A stretch of DNA of 15,752 nt from an uncultured Devosia sp. (GTDB taxonomy: Bacteria; Pseudomonadota; Alphaproteobacteria; Rhizobiales; Devosiaceae). The position numbers were made by a program, and so were the translations under genes. Shown in pieces: positions 1 to 8,596 of this stretch. Location of the stretch: positions 1-15,752 of the forward strand of contig CAMLOA010000004.1 of NCBI GenBank assembly GCA_946481445.1, given 5' to 3'. The notes below the pieces were generated by a model. The model was not told the DNA's origin. It did not search any database and saw nothing but the letters and a program-made list of their open reading frames with translations. Position 1 is the stretch's first letter. Every line of letters begins with the position of its first letter.

Positions 1-326
1 CCGCCATCCAGCAGCTCGACAAGGTCACCCAGCAGAACACCTCGGCGGCCGAGGAAATGTCGGCCACATCCGAGGAGCTGGCCAGCCAGGCCGAACAGCT
101 CCAGGCCGCCATCAGCTACTTCCGCATCAACCGCGATGCGTCGCGCGCCGGCCCCAAGGCTGCCGCCGCACCGGCCGACACCATGCGGGAGGCCGTGCTG
201 GCCAAGTCTCCGCATATGAAGAAAAGCAAGCCCAAGCCCCCCGCCAAGGGGGGCGGCTTCGACATCGCCCTCGACGACGGCACCGACGACCTCGACGCCG
301 AATTTAGCCGCCGCGGCGCGGCATAG
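1..326 (+). CDS. Methyl-accepting chemotaxis protein, C-terminal fragment (5' end off window)
   Basis: The reading frame is open from the first complete codon at position 3 to the TAG at 324-326, giving 107 residues of a longer protein. It contains the stretch QQNTSAAEEMSATSEELASQ followed by AEQLQAAISYFRI, the typical end of the methylation-helix bundle of methyl-accepting chemotaxis proteins, just after the signalling domain. After it comes a Pro/Ala/Lys-rich linker and an acidic tail ending DDLDAEFSRRGAA. No xWxxF pentapeptide for tethering CheR or CheB is visible at the C-terminus. It lies 8 bases before cheW in the same direction, so this receptor is probably the first visible gene of the chemotaxis operon. 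Sensor and membrane parts are outside the window, so the ligand and cellular location (membrane or cytoplasm) cannot be told. Confidence 0.93.
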   Translation, partial: AIQQLDKVTQQNTSAAEEMSATSEELASQAEQLQAAISYFRINRDASRAGPKAAAAPADTMREAVLAKSPHMKKSKPKPPAKGGGFDIALDDGTDDLDAEFSRRGAA

Positions 327-334
327 GAAAAGCC

Positions 335-796
335 ATGGCTGAACTATCGCAATATGTCACCCTGGGCGTCGCCGACGAATTGTTCGCGGCTCCCGTCAGC
401 AAGGTGCAGGAAATCCTGGACATGCGGCCCATTGCCCGCCTGCCCCGGGCACCGGAGAACCTCATGGGCATGATCGACGTGCGGGGCGAAGGCATTCCCG
501 TGCTCGATCTGCGCCAGACCCTGGGCATCGAGCCGGCCCCCGATACCGAGAATACCCGCATCGTGGTCCTGTCGGTGACCGGTCCTCAGGGCCTGCTGAC
601 CGTGGGTCTGCGGGCCGACCGCGTCTTCGAGGTCACCATCCTCGACAGCGCGACGCTCGACCCGCCCCCCGCCATCAGTGCCGGCTGGAGCGGACACTGC
701 ATCGAGGGTATCGGCCGCCGCAATGGCCGCTTCGTCACCGTGCTCGATCTCGACCGGCTTCTCGGCGAGTCGGCCGCCGCCGGCAAGGCCGCCTGA
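335..796 (+). CDS. cheW: Chemotaxis coupling protein CheW
   Basis: This 153-residue protein is a single CheW domain, the usual size. It begins SQYVTLGVADELFAAPVSKV, which matches the opening beta strands of CheW, continues with VQEILDMRPIARLPRAPENL, and then has the conserved block MGMIDVRGEGIPVLDLR. The C-terminal half (GLLTVGLRADRVFEVTIL, then FVTVLDLDRLL) completes the second beta barrel. CheW bridges receptor tips to the kinase CheA in the cytoplasmic signalling array. The start has an AGGAAAA ribosome site at 326-332 overlapping the stop of the upstream receptor gene, so the two genes are probably co-transcribed and translationally coupled. A GC-rich hairpin follows the gene. Confidence 0.95.
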   Translation: MAELSQYVTLGVADELFAAPVSKVQEILDMRPIARLPRAPENLMGMIDVRGEGIPVLDLRQTLGIEPAPDTENTRIVVLSVTGPQGLLTVGLRADRVFEVTILDSATLDPPPAISAGWSGHCIEGIGRRNGRFVTVLDLDRLLGESAAAGKAA

Positions 797-806
797 CACC
801 AGCCGA

Positions 807-830
807 CCGGCCCGCCCCGGGCCGGGTTTT
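807..830 (+). terminator. GC-rich hairpin plus T4 between cheW and cheR (terminator or attenuator-like)
   Basis: CCGGCCC (807-813) pairs perfectly with GGGCCGG (819-825) around a 5-base loop and is followed by GTTTT (826-830). This has the form of a short intrinsic terminator, yet it lies inside an apparent operon, 19 bases after the cheW stop and 15 before the cheR start. It may cause partial termination, stabilise the upstream mRNA 3' end, or do nothing. The T-run is short. Confidence 0.45.
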
Positions 831-844
831 CGCCTATCCGGAGT

Positions 845-1726
845 ATGTCCCGCGTGTCCGTACCAGCGTTCAAGCCCGCCGTGGAAAGCCATGACGATCA
901 CCTCGACATGCGCGATTTCCAGCGCATTGCCACCCTGATCGGCAAGGAGATCGGCATCAGGCTGCCGCCCGCCAAGCGCCTGATGGTGGAGGGACGGCTG
1001 CGCCGCCGCCTGCGCCATCTGGACCTGCCCAGTTTTGCCGCCTATGGCGACTACCTGTTCCGCCAGGGCGGGCTCGAGCGCGAACTGCCCTTCCTGATCA
1101 ATGCCGTCACCACCAACAAGACCGATTTCTTCCGCGAGCCGGAGCATTTCGAGTGCCTTGAGGCGACCCTGGTCCCCGCCTTGCTCAAGCTGCGCAACGA
1201 GCGCATGCCCCTGCTCAAGGTGTGGAGCGCCGCCAGCTCGACCGGGGCCGAGGCCTATACCATTGCCATGGTGCTGGCCGACATGGCTTCGGCGCGCAAG
1301 GACTTCCGCTTTGCCGTCCTGGGCACCGACATCTCCACCGACGTGATCGATGCCGGCCGGCGCGCCGTTTACCCGACCGAGCAGATCGCCCCCGTTCCGC
1401 CGGGCATGCAGTCGCGCTACGTCATGCATGCGCGCCGGCCGGGCGGGCGGCCCGAGATCCGGATCGTGCCCGAACTGCGCAAGCAGGTCCGTTTCGATCG
1501 CCTCAACCTGATGGACGACACCTATCCCTATGACCGGGACGTCGACGTCATCTTTCTGCGCAATGTCCTCATCTACTTCGAAAAATCCGACCAGGCCGCC
1601 GTGATCAAGCGGCTGGTCGGCCACCTGCGGCCCGGCGGTTATCTTCTTCTTGGGCATTCGGAGTCCATGATCGGCACGTCGATCACCATGCGCCAGATCG
1701 CGCCCGCTGTTTTCCAGAAGGTCTGA
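845..1726 (+). CDS. cheR: Chemotaxis protein methyltransferase CheR
   Basis: CheR transfers methyl groups from S-adenosylmethionine to receptor glutamates. The 293-residue protein has the N-terminal helical domain (about 22-85, with RLMVEGRLRRRLR), the marker TDFFREPEHFE, and a Rossmann-type methyltransferase domain. The SAM-binding loop reads WSAASSTGAEAYTIAM (W127 onward), where most CheR proteins have a Cys-Ser-Thr-Gly-Glu-Glu type loop. The late motif DVIFLRNVLIYF (D234 to about 245) is characteristic, and the C-terminus GGYLLLGHSESM is also typical. The start is uncertain. ATG 845 has a GGAG only 1 base upstream, and ATG 908 (MRDFQRIATLIGKE) fits the usual family N-terminus with no better ribosome site. 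The gene lies 9 bases before cheB. Confidence 0.95.
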   Translation: MSRVSVPAFKPAVESHDDHLDMRDFQRIATLIGKEIGIRLPPAKRLMVEGRLRRRLRHLDLPSFAAYGDYLFRQGGLERELPFLINAVTTNKTDFFREPEHFECLEATLVPALLKLRNERMPLLKVWSAASSTGAEAYTIAMVLADMASARKDFRFAVLGTDISTDVIDAGRRAVYPTEQIAPVPPGMQSRYVMHARRPGGRPEIRIVPELRKQVRFDRLNLMDDTYPYDRDVDVIFLRNVLIYFEKSDQAAVIKRLVGHLRPGGYLLLGHSESMIGTSITMRQIAPAVFQKV

Positions 1727-1735
1727 GGCCCAGCC

Positions 1736-2878
1736 ATGAGCCGCAAAATCCGCGTTCTGATCGTCGACGACAGCGCCTCGGTCCGTACCACGCTTTCCGA
1801 CATCATCTCCGCCGACCCCGACCTCGAAGTCATGGCGACGGCGGCCGACCCCTATGTCGCGGTCGAGCGCATCCGCCAGGAAGTGCCCGATGTCATGTTC
1901 CTCGACATTGAACTGCCGCGCATGGATGGCATCACCTTCCTCAGGAAGATCATGTCCCAGCGCCCCATTCCGGTGGTGATCTGTTCGAGCCTGGCCCAGG
2001 ATGGGTCCGACGCCTTCATGCAGGCGCTGGAGGCCGGTGCGGTCGACGTCGTCGCCAAGCCGCGCGTCGATACCGCCCAGTTCCTGCAGGAATCGCGCAT
2101 GCGCATCTGCGACGCCGCCAAGGCCGCCGCCCATGCCAAGATGCGGGGGCTGGCCAAGGCCTCCCCGGCGCTGCGTGCCCCCAGTCCCGACGTCAAGGTC
2201 GAGGCCAAGCTCACCGCCGATGCCATCTTGCCGCCCATTTCCGACGTGCGCCGCGAAATCCTCATCGCCCGCCTGCCGGTGACCGAGCCCATCGTCGCCA
2301 TCGGCGCCTCGACCGGCGGCACCGAGGCCCTGCGCGAAGTGCTTGAGGCCCTGCCGGCCGACAGTCCGGCCATCCTCATCGTCCAGCACATGCCCGAAAA
2401 GTTCACCACCGCCTTTGCCCGCCGGCTCGACAACACCTGCGCCATGCGCGTCAAGGAAGCAGAGGACGGCGACCTGGTGCAGCCCGGCCTCGTGCTGCTC
2501 GCGCCCGGCAACCTGCATATGCTGCTCGTCCGCAATGGCGCGCGCTACACCGTCAAGATTCAGGAGGGGCCGCACGTGTCCCGTCACCGGCCGTCCGTGG
2601 ATGTGCTCTTCCGCTCCACCGCCCAGGCGGCAGGGGGCAATGCCCTGGGCATGATCCTGACCGGCATGGGCGACGACGGGGCGCGTGGCCTGCTCGAAAT
2701 GCGCCAGATGGGCAGCCTGACCCTGGCCCAGGACGAAGCCAGCTGCGTGGTGTTCGGCATGCCCAAGGAAGCCATCCAGCGGGGCGGGGCCGTTCGCACC
2801 CTGCCTCTGGCCCGGATGGCGGGCGAAATCGTCGCCTTCGGCCGCAAGGCTGCCGCCACATCCGGAGCCGCCTTGTGA
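1736..2878 (+). CDS. cheB: Chemotaxis response regulator / protein-glutamate methylesterase CheB
   Basis: CheB removes receptor methyl esters (and deamidates glutamines) when phosphorylated by CheA, giving adaptation. The 380-residue protein has a receiver domain with acidic pocket D11/D12, phospho-acceptor D57 in [12 protein letters not shown] and conserved K108. A linker of about 60 residues follows, then the methylesterase domain with catalytic S192 (GASTGG), H218 (VQHMPEKFT) and D314 ([10 protein letters not shown]). The spacings S-26-H-96-D equal those of Escherichia coli CheB (S164, H190, D286), so the enzyme should be active. It is somewhat longer than the usual ~350 residues because of the linker. 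The start ATG has GAGG about 8 bases upstream. The 3' end overlaps the next gene. Confidence 0.97.
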   Translation: MSRKIRVLIVDDSASVRTTLSDIISADPDLEVMATAADPYVAVERIRQEVPDVMFLDIELPRMDGITFLRKIMSQRPIPVVICSSLAQDGSDAFMQALEAGAVDVVAKPRVDTAQFLQESRMRICDAAKAAAHAKMRGLAKASPALRAPSPDVKVEAKLTADAILPPISDVRREILIARLPVTEPIVAIGASTGGTEALREVLEALPADSPAILIVQHMPEKFTTAFARRLDNTCAMRVKEAEDGDLVQPGLVLLAPGNLHMLLVRNGARYTVKIQEGPHVSRHRPSVDVLFRSTAQAAGGNALGMILTGMGDDGARGLLEMRQMGSLTLAQDEASCVVFGMPKEAIQRGGAVRTLPLARMAGEIVAFGRKAAATSGAAL

Positions 2879-4614
2879 TGTCGCCAGCCACATCCTCCTC
2901 GGTCCGCCGCCTCGCGCAGGACCTGGCCCGGCCGCGGCAGGAGATCGAGGCCGCCTTCGTGGCCGTCGGCACCCGTCTCACCGAAGGCGCGGCCCTGCTC
3001 AATACACTGAGCAAGCTGTTCGAAGCCCTGCCCGGCGTTCTGGGCGGCACGGAAGTCGAGGATGCCAGCACCCGCCTCAGCGCCGTCGCCGCGCGGGCCG
3101 AACAGCTGGCCGCCACCTTTGGCCAGGAAAAGACCGATCTGGCCCGGCTGGTCGATGTCGTCGCGGCCGCCAATGCGCCCATTGCCGATCTCAAGCGTAC
3201 GGTCAAGATGATGGGCATCGTGTCGGTCAATGCCCGCGTGACGGCCGCAGGCATAGTCGGGGACAGCGATGATTTCGACGTCTTCACCACCGACATCGCC
3301 ACCCTCTCCGATACGGCCAGCCGGACCATTCAGGACTTTGCCCAGGTCTACAGGCAGCTGACCACCGAGGTCGATCGCGCCGCCGCCCAGCGCGCCCGCT
3401 TCGAATCCGCCCATGGCCATACCCTGTCCCATCTGGGTTCGAGCCTGGCCGGGACGCTGGATGCGCTCGGCCAGCAGCGCGCCGCAGCACTGGAAAGCAG
3501 TGCCGAAACCGGCCGCGTCTCGCGCCAGATCGTGGGCCGGATCGGCAGCGCCGTCATGGCCCTGCAGGTGGGCGACGCCACCCGCCAGCGCATCGAGCAT
3601 GTCGAGGCCGCCCTCTCGGCCCTGGCCGACCTGCGCGATGGTCAGTCCGCCTTCGGCCAGGTTCTTGAGCCAGGGGAGATGGGGCCGGCCCTTGCCGCCA
3701 TTGCCGGCCTGGAGCAGGCGCAGCTGACCCTCACCGCTGCCAGCTTCGCCCAGGAAGTCGGCCAGGCCGAGGCGGATCTGTCGGCCCTCGCCACCGATGC
3801 CGGCACCATCATGGCGCGCAGCCGCGATTTTGGCGGCGACGAACGCGGCGGGAGCTCCGCCATAGCCAGCCTTTCGGCGCAGCTGCGAACGGCCGTCACC
3901 ATCCTCGCGGATTTCGAGGCCGAGCGGGCCAAGCTCGAAACCGTCGCCACGGCGGTACAGGCCACCGTGCGTACCCTGCTCGAACATGTCGAGGCGGTGC
4001 AGGAAATCGAGGCCAATATGCGCCTGGTCAGTCTCAATGCCGCTGTCCGCTGCGCCCAGCTCGGGCCGCGCGGTGCCTCGCTCACCGTCATCGCCACCCA
4101 GCTGCGCGAACTCACCACCCAGACCGTGATTGCGGCCGAGGCGGCCATGGCGCGGCTGGGAGAAGCCTCGAGCCTGGCCGGATCCTTCGGCGCCTCGTCG
4201 GGCCATGGCGCCGGCCAGGTGGGCGCGCTGGAGCAGCAGGCCACTGCCGCTCTCGACATCCTCTCCGGGCTGGACCGGAAGCTGGCCGCGGCGCTGGCCC
4301 GCCTCAACGCAGATGGCCCCCGGGTGATCACGCTGCTGCAGGGCGCCGCCGCCGGCCTCTCCGGCCAGTCGGCCATGGCCGAAGCCATTGACGACATTGC
4401 CCTCTCCATCGCCGCCCTGTCCCCCGATCCGGCGCCAGCGGCGCCATCGGCGGCCCTGGCCACCGTCCTTGCCGGCCTGCGCCGGCACTATACGATGGAG
4501 GCCGAGCGGCAGACGCATGATCGCCTGTTCCCGCGCGCCGCCGCGCCACCGGCGCCGGTCGAGGCCGATGTGGTACCGGATGCCGCCATGGAGCTCGACG
4601 CCTTCATGCTGTGA
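2875..4614 (+). CDS. Soluble MCP-like chemotaxis protein with two divergent signalling-tip motifs
   Basis: This 579-residue, Ala/Gln/Glu-rich, almost entirely helical protein has no membrane segment or signal peptide. Two stretches resemble the receptor hairpin tip (general pattern LLALNAAIEAA...G..FAVVA.EVR.LA). The first is [15 protein letters not shown], then [17 protein letters not shown] (around N119). The second is [18 protein letters not shown], then [15 protein letters not shown] (around N388). In both, the receptor-type Glu and Arg contact positions are largely changed. Start: GTG 2875 overlaps the cheB stop as GTGA, and ATG 2878 is one codon further; GGAG at 2864-2867 suits either. 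Being coupled to cheB, it probably acts in the chemotaxis array, for example as a cytoplasmic receptor-like scaffold or adaptation accessory. That role is inference; similar genes are usually labelled only as chemotaxis protein. Confidence 0.8.
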   Translation: MMSPATSSSVRRLAQDLARPRQEIEAAFVAVGTRLTEGAALLNTLSKLFEALPGVLGGTEVEDASTRLSAVAARAEQLAATFGQEKTDLARLVDVVAAANAPIADLKRTVKMMGIVSVNARVTAAGIVGDSDDFDVFTTDIATLSDTASRTIQDFAQVYRQLTTEVDRAAAQRARFESAHGHTLSHLGSSLAGTLDALGQQRAAALESSAETGRVSRQIVGRIGSAVMALQVGDATRQRIEHVEAALSALADLRDGQSAFGQVLEPGEMGPALAAIAGLEQAQLTLTAASFAQEVGQAEADLSALATDAGTIMARSRDFGGDERGGSSAIASLSAQLRTAVTILADFEAERAKLETVATAVQATVRTLLEHVEAVQEIEANMRLVSLNAAVRCAQLGPRGASLTVIATQLRELTTQTVIAAEAAMARLGEASSLAGSFGASSGHGAGQVGALEQQATAALDILSGLDRKLAAALARLNADGPRVITLLQGAAAGLSGQSAMAEAIDDIALSIAALSPDPAPAAPSAALATVLAGLRRHYTMEAERQTHDRLFPRAAAPPAPVEADVVPDAAMELDAFML

Positions 4615-4730
4615 TCCGCCGGGCCCGCCGCGCTCGGACTTGATGCCCATCAACGTGCCGCCGGTTGACGGCCCTATCCTCTGGCCCCGGGGCTGCCGGC
4701 ATGACCCGGCCCGGCTCCGGAGGCATTTCC

Positions 4731-5759
4731 ATGGCTCAAGACAGGCCATCCACCGCTGTCGGCGACAAGCCTGCCCGGGCGGCCTCCGGGCCGTCGCGCC
4801 GCCTCGTGGTTGCCCTGGTCGTGGTGCTCCTCCTGGTCGGGTGTGGCGCGGCGATCTATGCGCAGTTCGCCGCCGACATGCGGGTTGCCCGCGCCGTCCT
4901 CGCCGGACGCAGCCAGCTCGTCCAGACCGCCGCGGGCCCGATCGAATATGCCGATGCGTGGAGCGGCATCCCGGTGCTGACCATCCATGGTGCCGGCGGC
5001 GGCTTCGACCAGGGGCTCGACAATGCCGGGGCAATGCTGGGGCCGGGCTATCGCCTGATCGCGCCGTCGCGGTTCGGCTATCTGCGCACGCCGCTGCCGG
5101 CCGATACCTCGCCCGCCGCACAGGCCGATGCCCACCTGGCGCTGCTCGATGTGCTGGGCGTGCAAAGGCCGGTGGTGCTGGGTGTTTCGGCCGGGACGCG
5201 CTCGGCGCTCGAACTGGCCCTGCGCCATCCCGAGCGCGTGTCGGCTCTGGTGCTGGTGGTGCCGGCCACCTATGTCCCGCAGGACGTTCCCCTGGCCACG
5301 CGGCGCCAGGCCGATTTCCCGGTCATCCTCTGGCTCGTCAATGCCGGGGCCGACTTCGCCTGGTGGGCGCTCGAGCGCATTGCGCCCGATATGCTCATCC
5401 GTTTCGTGGGCGTCCCCCCCGAGGTGGTCCGGGCCGCCGCGCCGCAGGACCGCGACGCCGTCCTGGCGCTGGTCCATTCCATCAACCCGCTATCGGCCCG
5501 CTTTGCCGGCATCAATGTCGACAGCCAGCCCGATCTGAGCGAACGCCCGCTGCCGCAGCTGCGCGTGCCCACGCTGCTGGTCACGGCGCGCGATGACCTC
5601 TTCGACACCTATCCGTCGGCGCAATACGCGGCGGCCCGCATTCCCGGGGCACGGCTGGTCGTCTACGACACCGGCGGCCATCTGCTGGTCGGCCATGGCG
5701 CGGCCGTACGCGCGGAGATCGCTGCCTTCCTCGATGCCGCCGGGGTCGGCGCACACTGA
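4731..5759 (+). CDS. Membrane-anchored alpha/beta hydrolase
   Basis: The 342-residue protein opens with a basic, Pro/Ala-rich cytoplasmic segment (1-24) and one hydrophobic helix (about 25-46). An alpha/beta-hydrolase domain follows. Visible elements are the oxyanion region IHGAGGG, nucleophile S153 in GVSAG, an acid at D288 or D289 (TARDD), and H317 (DTGGHLLVGH), a complete catalytic triad. The substrate is unknown; esterase, lipase or epoxide-hydrolase-like activity cannot be separated from sequence alone. The hydrophobic stretch contains LVGC, so Cys38 could be a lipoprotein acylation site, though the hydrophobicity continues past it and favours a membrane anchor. I chose ATG 4731 because GGAGG at 4719-4723 is ideally placed; an earlier TTG (4665) or ATG (4701) would add 22 or 10 residues without a ribosome site. 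Confidence 0.87.
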   Translation: MAQDRPSTAVGDKPARAASGPSRRLVVALVVVLLLVGCGAAIYAQFAADMRVARAVLAGRSQLVQTAAGPIEYADAWSGIPVLTIHGAGGGFDQGLDNAGAMLGPGYRLIAPSRFGYLRTPLPADTSPAAQADAHLALLDVLGVQRPVVLGVSAGTRSALELALRHPERVSALVLVVPATYVPQDVPLATRRQADFPVILWLVNAGADFAWWALERIAPDMLIRFVGVPPEVVRAAAPQDRDAVLALVHSINPLSARFAGINVDSQPDLSERPLPQLRVPTLLVTARDDLFDTYPSAQYAAARIPGARLVVYDTGGHLLVGHGAAVRAEIAAFLDAAGVGAH

Positions 5760-5856
5760 CCTCGTGCCGGGGACGGGGCAGGGCCGCACCACCGCATCGC
5801 CGCGCCGCGGGCGGCAGCGCGCACTGCGTCCGGACTGCCGCGCCGCCCGCCGTCCA

Positions 5857-5885
5857 CCCTGGCCGGAACGCCCCCGCGGCCAGGG
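5857..5885 (+). terminator. 9-bp-stem hairpin after the hydrolase gene (possible factor-dependent terminator)
   Basis: CCCTGGCCG (5857-5865) pairs perfectly with CGGCCAGGG (5877-5885) around an 11-base loop. It lies in the 220-base gap between the hydrolase gene and sitA. No T-run follows, so it is not a classical intrinsic terminator; it may stabilise the 3' end of the upstream message. The surrounding 5760-5920 stretch is very GC-rich with further short complementary runs and shows no convincing gene. Confidence 0.35.
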
Positions 5886-5920
5886 CGTTGGCGACAGGTT
5901 GCGTCATGTTCCATGTTGCT

Positions 5921-5939
5921 ATTGCGAATGATTTGCAAT
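5921..5939. promoter_or_regulatory. Fur-family (Mur/Fur-like) operator upstream of sitA
   Basis: The 19-bp ATTGCGAATGATTTGCAAT is a near-perfect palindrome centred on G5930, with eight of nine base pairs symmetric (only 5926/5934 mismatch). The length, AT-rich core and TTGC/GCAA ends fit boxes bound by Fur-superfamily repressors. In alphaproteobacteria, sit-type Mn/Fe transporters are typically controlled by Mur (a manganese-responsive Fur homologue). It sits 41 bases before the sitA start. A weak promoter (TTGCGA 5922-5927, 17 bases, TAAATG 5945-5950) would overlap it, as expected for repression. Which family member binds (Mur, Fur or Zur) is inferred from the operon. Confidence 0.65.
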
Positions 5940-5979
5940 TGCAGTAAATGACGAGGCATTGTCCTTTCCGGAGTTCTCG

Positions 5980-6870
5980 ATGCACCGCCGTCTCTTTGCC
6001 GTCCTTGCCGTCTCCACCGCCCTCGCCGCCAGCCTGCCGGCCATGGCGCAGGACCGGCTCAAGGCCGTGACCACCTTCACCATCATTGCCGATATGGCGC
6101 AGAACGTGGCCGGGGATGCCGCCGACATCGTCTCCATCACCAAGCCGGGTGCCGAGATCCACAATTACCAGCCCACGCCGGGCGATCTCATCGCGGCCCA
6201 GGATGCCGACCTCATTCTGTGGAACGGCCTCAATCTCGAGCAGTGGTTCGAGCAGTTCCTCGCCAATCTGGGCGATGTGCCATCGGTCGTCGTTTCCGAG
6301 GGCATAGCGCCGATGAGCATTGGCGAGGGCCCCTATGAGGGCAAGCCCAACCCCCATGCCTGGATGTCGCCCAGCGACGCACTCATCTATGTGGAGAACA
6401 TTCGCAAGGCCTTCGTCGCCGCCGATCCGGCCAATGAGGCGACCTACAATGCCAATGCCGCCGCCTATGCGGAAAGGATCACCGCCACCGTCGAGCCGAT
6501 CCGCGCCGCCATTGCGGCCATCCCCGAGGAGCGCCGCTGGCTCGCCACGTCCGAAGGCGCGTTCAGCTACCTGGCCCGCGATTTCGGCCTCAAGGAGCTC
6601 TATCTCTGGCCCATCAATGCCGATCAGCAGGGCACGCCGCAGCAGGTGCGTCATGTCATCGATGCAGTGCGGGCCAATAGCGTCCCGGCCATCTTTTCGG
6701 AATCGACGATCTCATCCAAGCCGGCCGAGCAGGTCGCGCGCGAGACCGGAATCCCCTATGGTGGCGTGCTTTATGTCGACAGCCTCAGTGAACCGGATGG
6801 TCCGGTGCCCACGTATCTCGATCTGCTGTCGGTGACCACCAACACCATCGTGCAGGGCCTGACCCAATGA
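5980..6870 (+). CDS. sitA: Metal ABC transporter substrate-binding protein, SitA type (Mn/Fe)
   Basis: This is the periplasmic metal-binding lipocalin-free 'cluster A-I' binding protein of a manganese/iron importer. The 296-residue protein starts with a Sec signal peptide ([20 protein letters not shown], cleavage after AMA near residue 23). The four ligand positions of the family are visible: H61 ([10 protein letters not shown]), H126 (PNPHAWMSP), E192 ([16 protein letters not shown]) and D267 (LYVDSLS). The set H-H-E-D is that of Mn/Fe binders (PsaA, MntC, SitA); zinc binders (ZnuA) usually have a third His at the Glu position and a His-rich loop, which is absent here. ATG 5980 is preceded by CGGAG (spacing 6); an upstream in-frame TTG (5959) lacks support. 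It overlaps the next gene by ATGA and lies behind a Fur-type box. Confidence 0.92.
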   Translation: MHRRLFAVLAVSTALAASLPAMAQDRLKAVTTFTIIADMAQNVAGDAADIVSITKPGAEIHNYQPTPGDLIAAQDADLILWNGLNLEQWFEQFLANLGDVPSVVVSEGIAPMSIGEGPYEGKPNPHAWMSPSDALIYVENIRKAFVAADPANEATYNANAAAYAERITATVEPIRAAIAAIPEERRWLATSEGAFSYLARDFGLKELYLWPINADQQGTPQQVRHVIDAVRANSVPAIFSESTISSKPAEQVARETGIPYGGVLYVDSLSEPDGPVPTYLDLLSVTTNTIVQGLTQ

Positions 6871-7745
6871 ACGAACTTGCCCAGCCGGGCCTCGCGGTCA
6901 GCGACGTCACCGTCGCCTATCGCAACGGCACCACCGCCATGAAGCATGCCAGCTTCACCATTCCGCGCGGCTCCATCACCGCGCTGGTCGGCGTGAACGG
7001 CTCGGGCAAGTCCACCCTGTTCAAGGCCATCATGGGCTTCGTGCCGCTGGCGGCCGGCAGTGTCGAGATTCTGGGCATTCCCGGCCGGCAGGCCCTCAAG
7101 CGCAACCTGGTCGCCTATGTGCCCCAGGCCGAGGACGTGGACTGGAACTTCCCGGTCCTCGTCGAAGACGTGGTGATGATGGGGCGCTACGGCCATATGG
7201 GCCTGTTGCGCCGCGCCCGCCCCGTGGACCATGACATGGTCACGGCCGCGCTCGAACGGGTCAACATGCTCGATTTCCGCAAGCGGCAGATCGGCGAGCT
7301 CTCGGGCGGGCAGAAGAAGCGGGTCTTCCTTGCCCGCGCGCTGGCGCAGGAAGGGCAGGTGATCCTGCTCGACGAGCCCTTCACCGGCGTCGACGTCAAG
7401 ACCGAGGATGCCATCATCGCCCTGCTGCGCGCCCTGCGCGACGAGGGCAAGGTCATGCTGGTCTCCACCCACAATCTGGGCTCGGTCCCCGAATTCTGTG
7501 ACCGTACCGTTCTGGTCAAGGGCACGGTCCTCGCCTCCGGGCCCACGGCTGAAGTGTTCACGCGCGAATGGCTCGAAGTGGCCTTTGGCGGGGCGCTGCG
7601 CCACTTCGTCCTGGCCGGGCAGGGCCTGCACAGCGATGACGATCCGCGGCACCTGACTGTGCTCAGCGACGATGAGCGGCCCCTGGTCATGTATGGGGAA
7701 GAGGGCAAGATGGCCCATCAGCAGTCCGACAGGGTCGAGAAGTGA
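6867..7745 (+). CDS. sitB: Metal ABC transporter ATP-binding protein, SitB type
   Basis: This 292-residue ABC ATPase powers the metal importer from the cytoplasmic face. It has Walker [10 protein letters not shown] (42-50), Q-loop Q87 (YVPQ), signature LSGGQKKR (from L145), Walker B VILLDEP with D169 and catalytic E170, the D-loop GVD, and switch H202 (STHN). The sequence around the Q-loop ([22 protein letters not shown], quoted here in part as [11 protein letters not shown]) is typical of the Mn/Zn subfamily. After the ATPase core there is an extension of about 45 residues with several Asp, Glu and His, common in this subfamily. The start overlaps the sitA stop (ATGA, 6867-6870) and the end overlaps the first permease (GTGA), so translation is coupled. 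Confidence 0.93.
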   Translation: MNELAQPGLAVSDVTVAYRNGTTAMKHASFTIPRGSITALVGVNGSGKSTLFKAIMGFVPLAAGSVEILGIPGRQALKRNLVAYVPQAEDVDWNFPVLVEDVVMMGRYGHMGLLRRARPVDHDMVTAALERVNMLDFRKRQIGELSGGQKKRVFLARALAQEGQVILLDEPFTGVDVKTEDAIIALLRALRDEGKVMLVSTHNLGSVPEFCDRTVLVKGTVLASGPTAEVFTREWLEVAFGGALRHFVLAGQGLHSDDDPRHLTVLSDDERPLVMYGEEGKMAHQQSDRVEK

Positions 7746-8596
7746 TCCAGACCCTGCTCGAACCCTTCACCTACAATTACATGGTCAATGCCATGTGGGT
7801 TTCGGCCCTGGTCGGCGGCGTCTGCGCCGTTCTCAGTGCCTATCTCATGCTCAAGGGCTGGTCGCTGATCGGCGATGCGCTGAGCCATTCCATCGTCCCG
7901 GGCGTGGCCGGCGCCTATATGCTGGGCCTGCCGTTTTCGCTGGGCGCCTTCTTTTCGGGCGGGCTGGCCGCCCTCGCCATGCTGTTCCTCACCCAGCGCA
8001 CCAAGCTCAAGGAAGATTCGGTGATCGGGCTGATCTTCACCGCCTTTTTCGGGCTGGGCCTGTTCATGATTTCGCTGTCGCCCACATCGGTGAACATCCA
8101 GACCATCGTCATGGGCAATATCCTGGCGGTGACGCCCGAGGACACGCTACAGCTGGTCATCATCGCCGTGGTGACGCTGGTGGTCATGTTCTTCATCTGG
8201 AAGGACCTGATGGTCACCTTCTTCGACGAGAGCCATGCCCGCTCCATCGGGCTCAATCCGCTGCTGCTGCGGGTCGTCTTCTTCACGCTGCTGGCCGCCT
8301 GCACCGTGGCCGCCATGCAGACCGTGGGCGCCTTTCTCGTCATTGCCATGGTGGTGACGCCCGGGGCGACCGCCTACCTGCTCACCGATCGCTTCCCGCG
8401 CCTCATCCTGCTCGCCGTTGCGGTGGGGGCGCTGTCCTCGCTGGTCGGCGCCTATCTCTCCTACTTCCTCGATGGGGCAACGGGCGGGGTCATCGTCTGC
8501 CTGCAGACGGCCGTGTTCCTCCTCGCCTTCGTCTTTGCCCCCAAGCATGGCCTGCTGGCCGCCAAGCGCCGCATCGCCGCGGAGACCGCACGATGA
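7742..8596 (+). CDS. sitC: Metal ABC transporter permease, SitC type
   Basis: This 284-residue integral membrane protein belongs to the ABC-3 permease family, with seven to eight hydrophobic helices. The second helix contains [13 protein letters not shown], carrying D45 and H49. The equivalent Asp/His pair has been implicated in metal handling inside the channel of related Mn permeases. The loop [12 protein letters not shown] and the cytoplasmic coupling segment [11 protein letters not shown] (D162 onward) are hallmarks of the family. Start GTG 7742 overlaps the ATPase stop as GTGA, and the end overlaps the next permease as ATGA. With SitD it should form a heterodimeric channel in the inner membrane, fed by SitA and driven by SitB. 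Confidence 0.92.
   Translation: MIQTLLEPFTYNYMVNAMWVSALVGGVCAVLSAYLMLKGWSLIGDALSHSIVPGVAGAYMLGLPFSLGAFFSGGLAALAMLFLTQRTKLKEDSVIGLIFTAFFGLGLFMISLSPTSVNIQTIVMGNILAVTPEDTLQLVIIAVVTLVVMFFIWKDLMVTFFDESHARSIGLNPLLLRVVFFTLLAACTVAAMQTVGAFLVIAMVVTPGATAYLLTDRFPRLILLAVAVGALSSLVGAYLSYFLDGATGGVIVCLQTAVFLLAFVFAPKHGLLAAKRRIAAETAR

Noticed and set aside
344..2893. An 849-codon open frame on the minus strand across cheW, cheR and cheB
   Set aside because: It lies opposite three well-supported che genes, has a Gly/His/Asp-rich, low-complexity translation with no domain, and such long antisense frames are expected in GC-rich DNA with strong codon bias.
2584..5121. An 845-codon open frame on the minus strand across cheB, the MCP-like gene and the hydrolase
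   Set aside because: Same reason: antisense shadow of coding DNA, with no recognisable motif or ribosome site.
4388..5596. A 402-codon plus-strand frame overlapping the MCP-like and hydrolase genes
   Set aside because: Arg/Pro/Ala-rich translation out of frame with two real genes; the hydrolase frame has a full catalytic triad and a good ribosome site.
5760..5920. A small RNA or gene in the GC-rich stretch before sitA
   Set aside because: It contains short complementary runs and one 9-bp hairpin, but no promoter, T-run or credible reading frame that would support an RNA gene.
7672..8592. Upstream extension of the sitD frame, which would give a 587-residue protein
   Set aside because: The extension is an Arg/His/Pro-rich shadow of sitB and sitC; the ATGA overlap at 8593 and normal permease length mark the real start.
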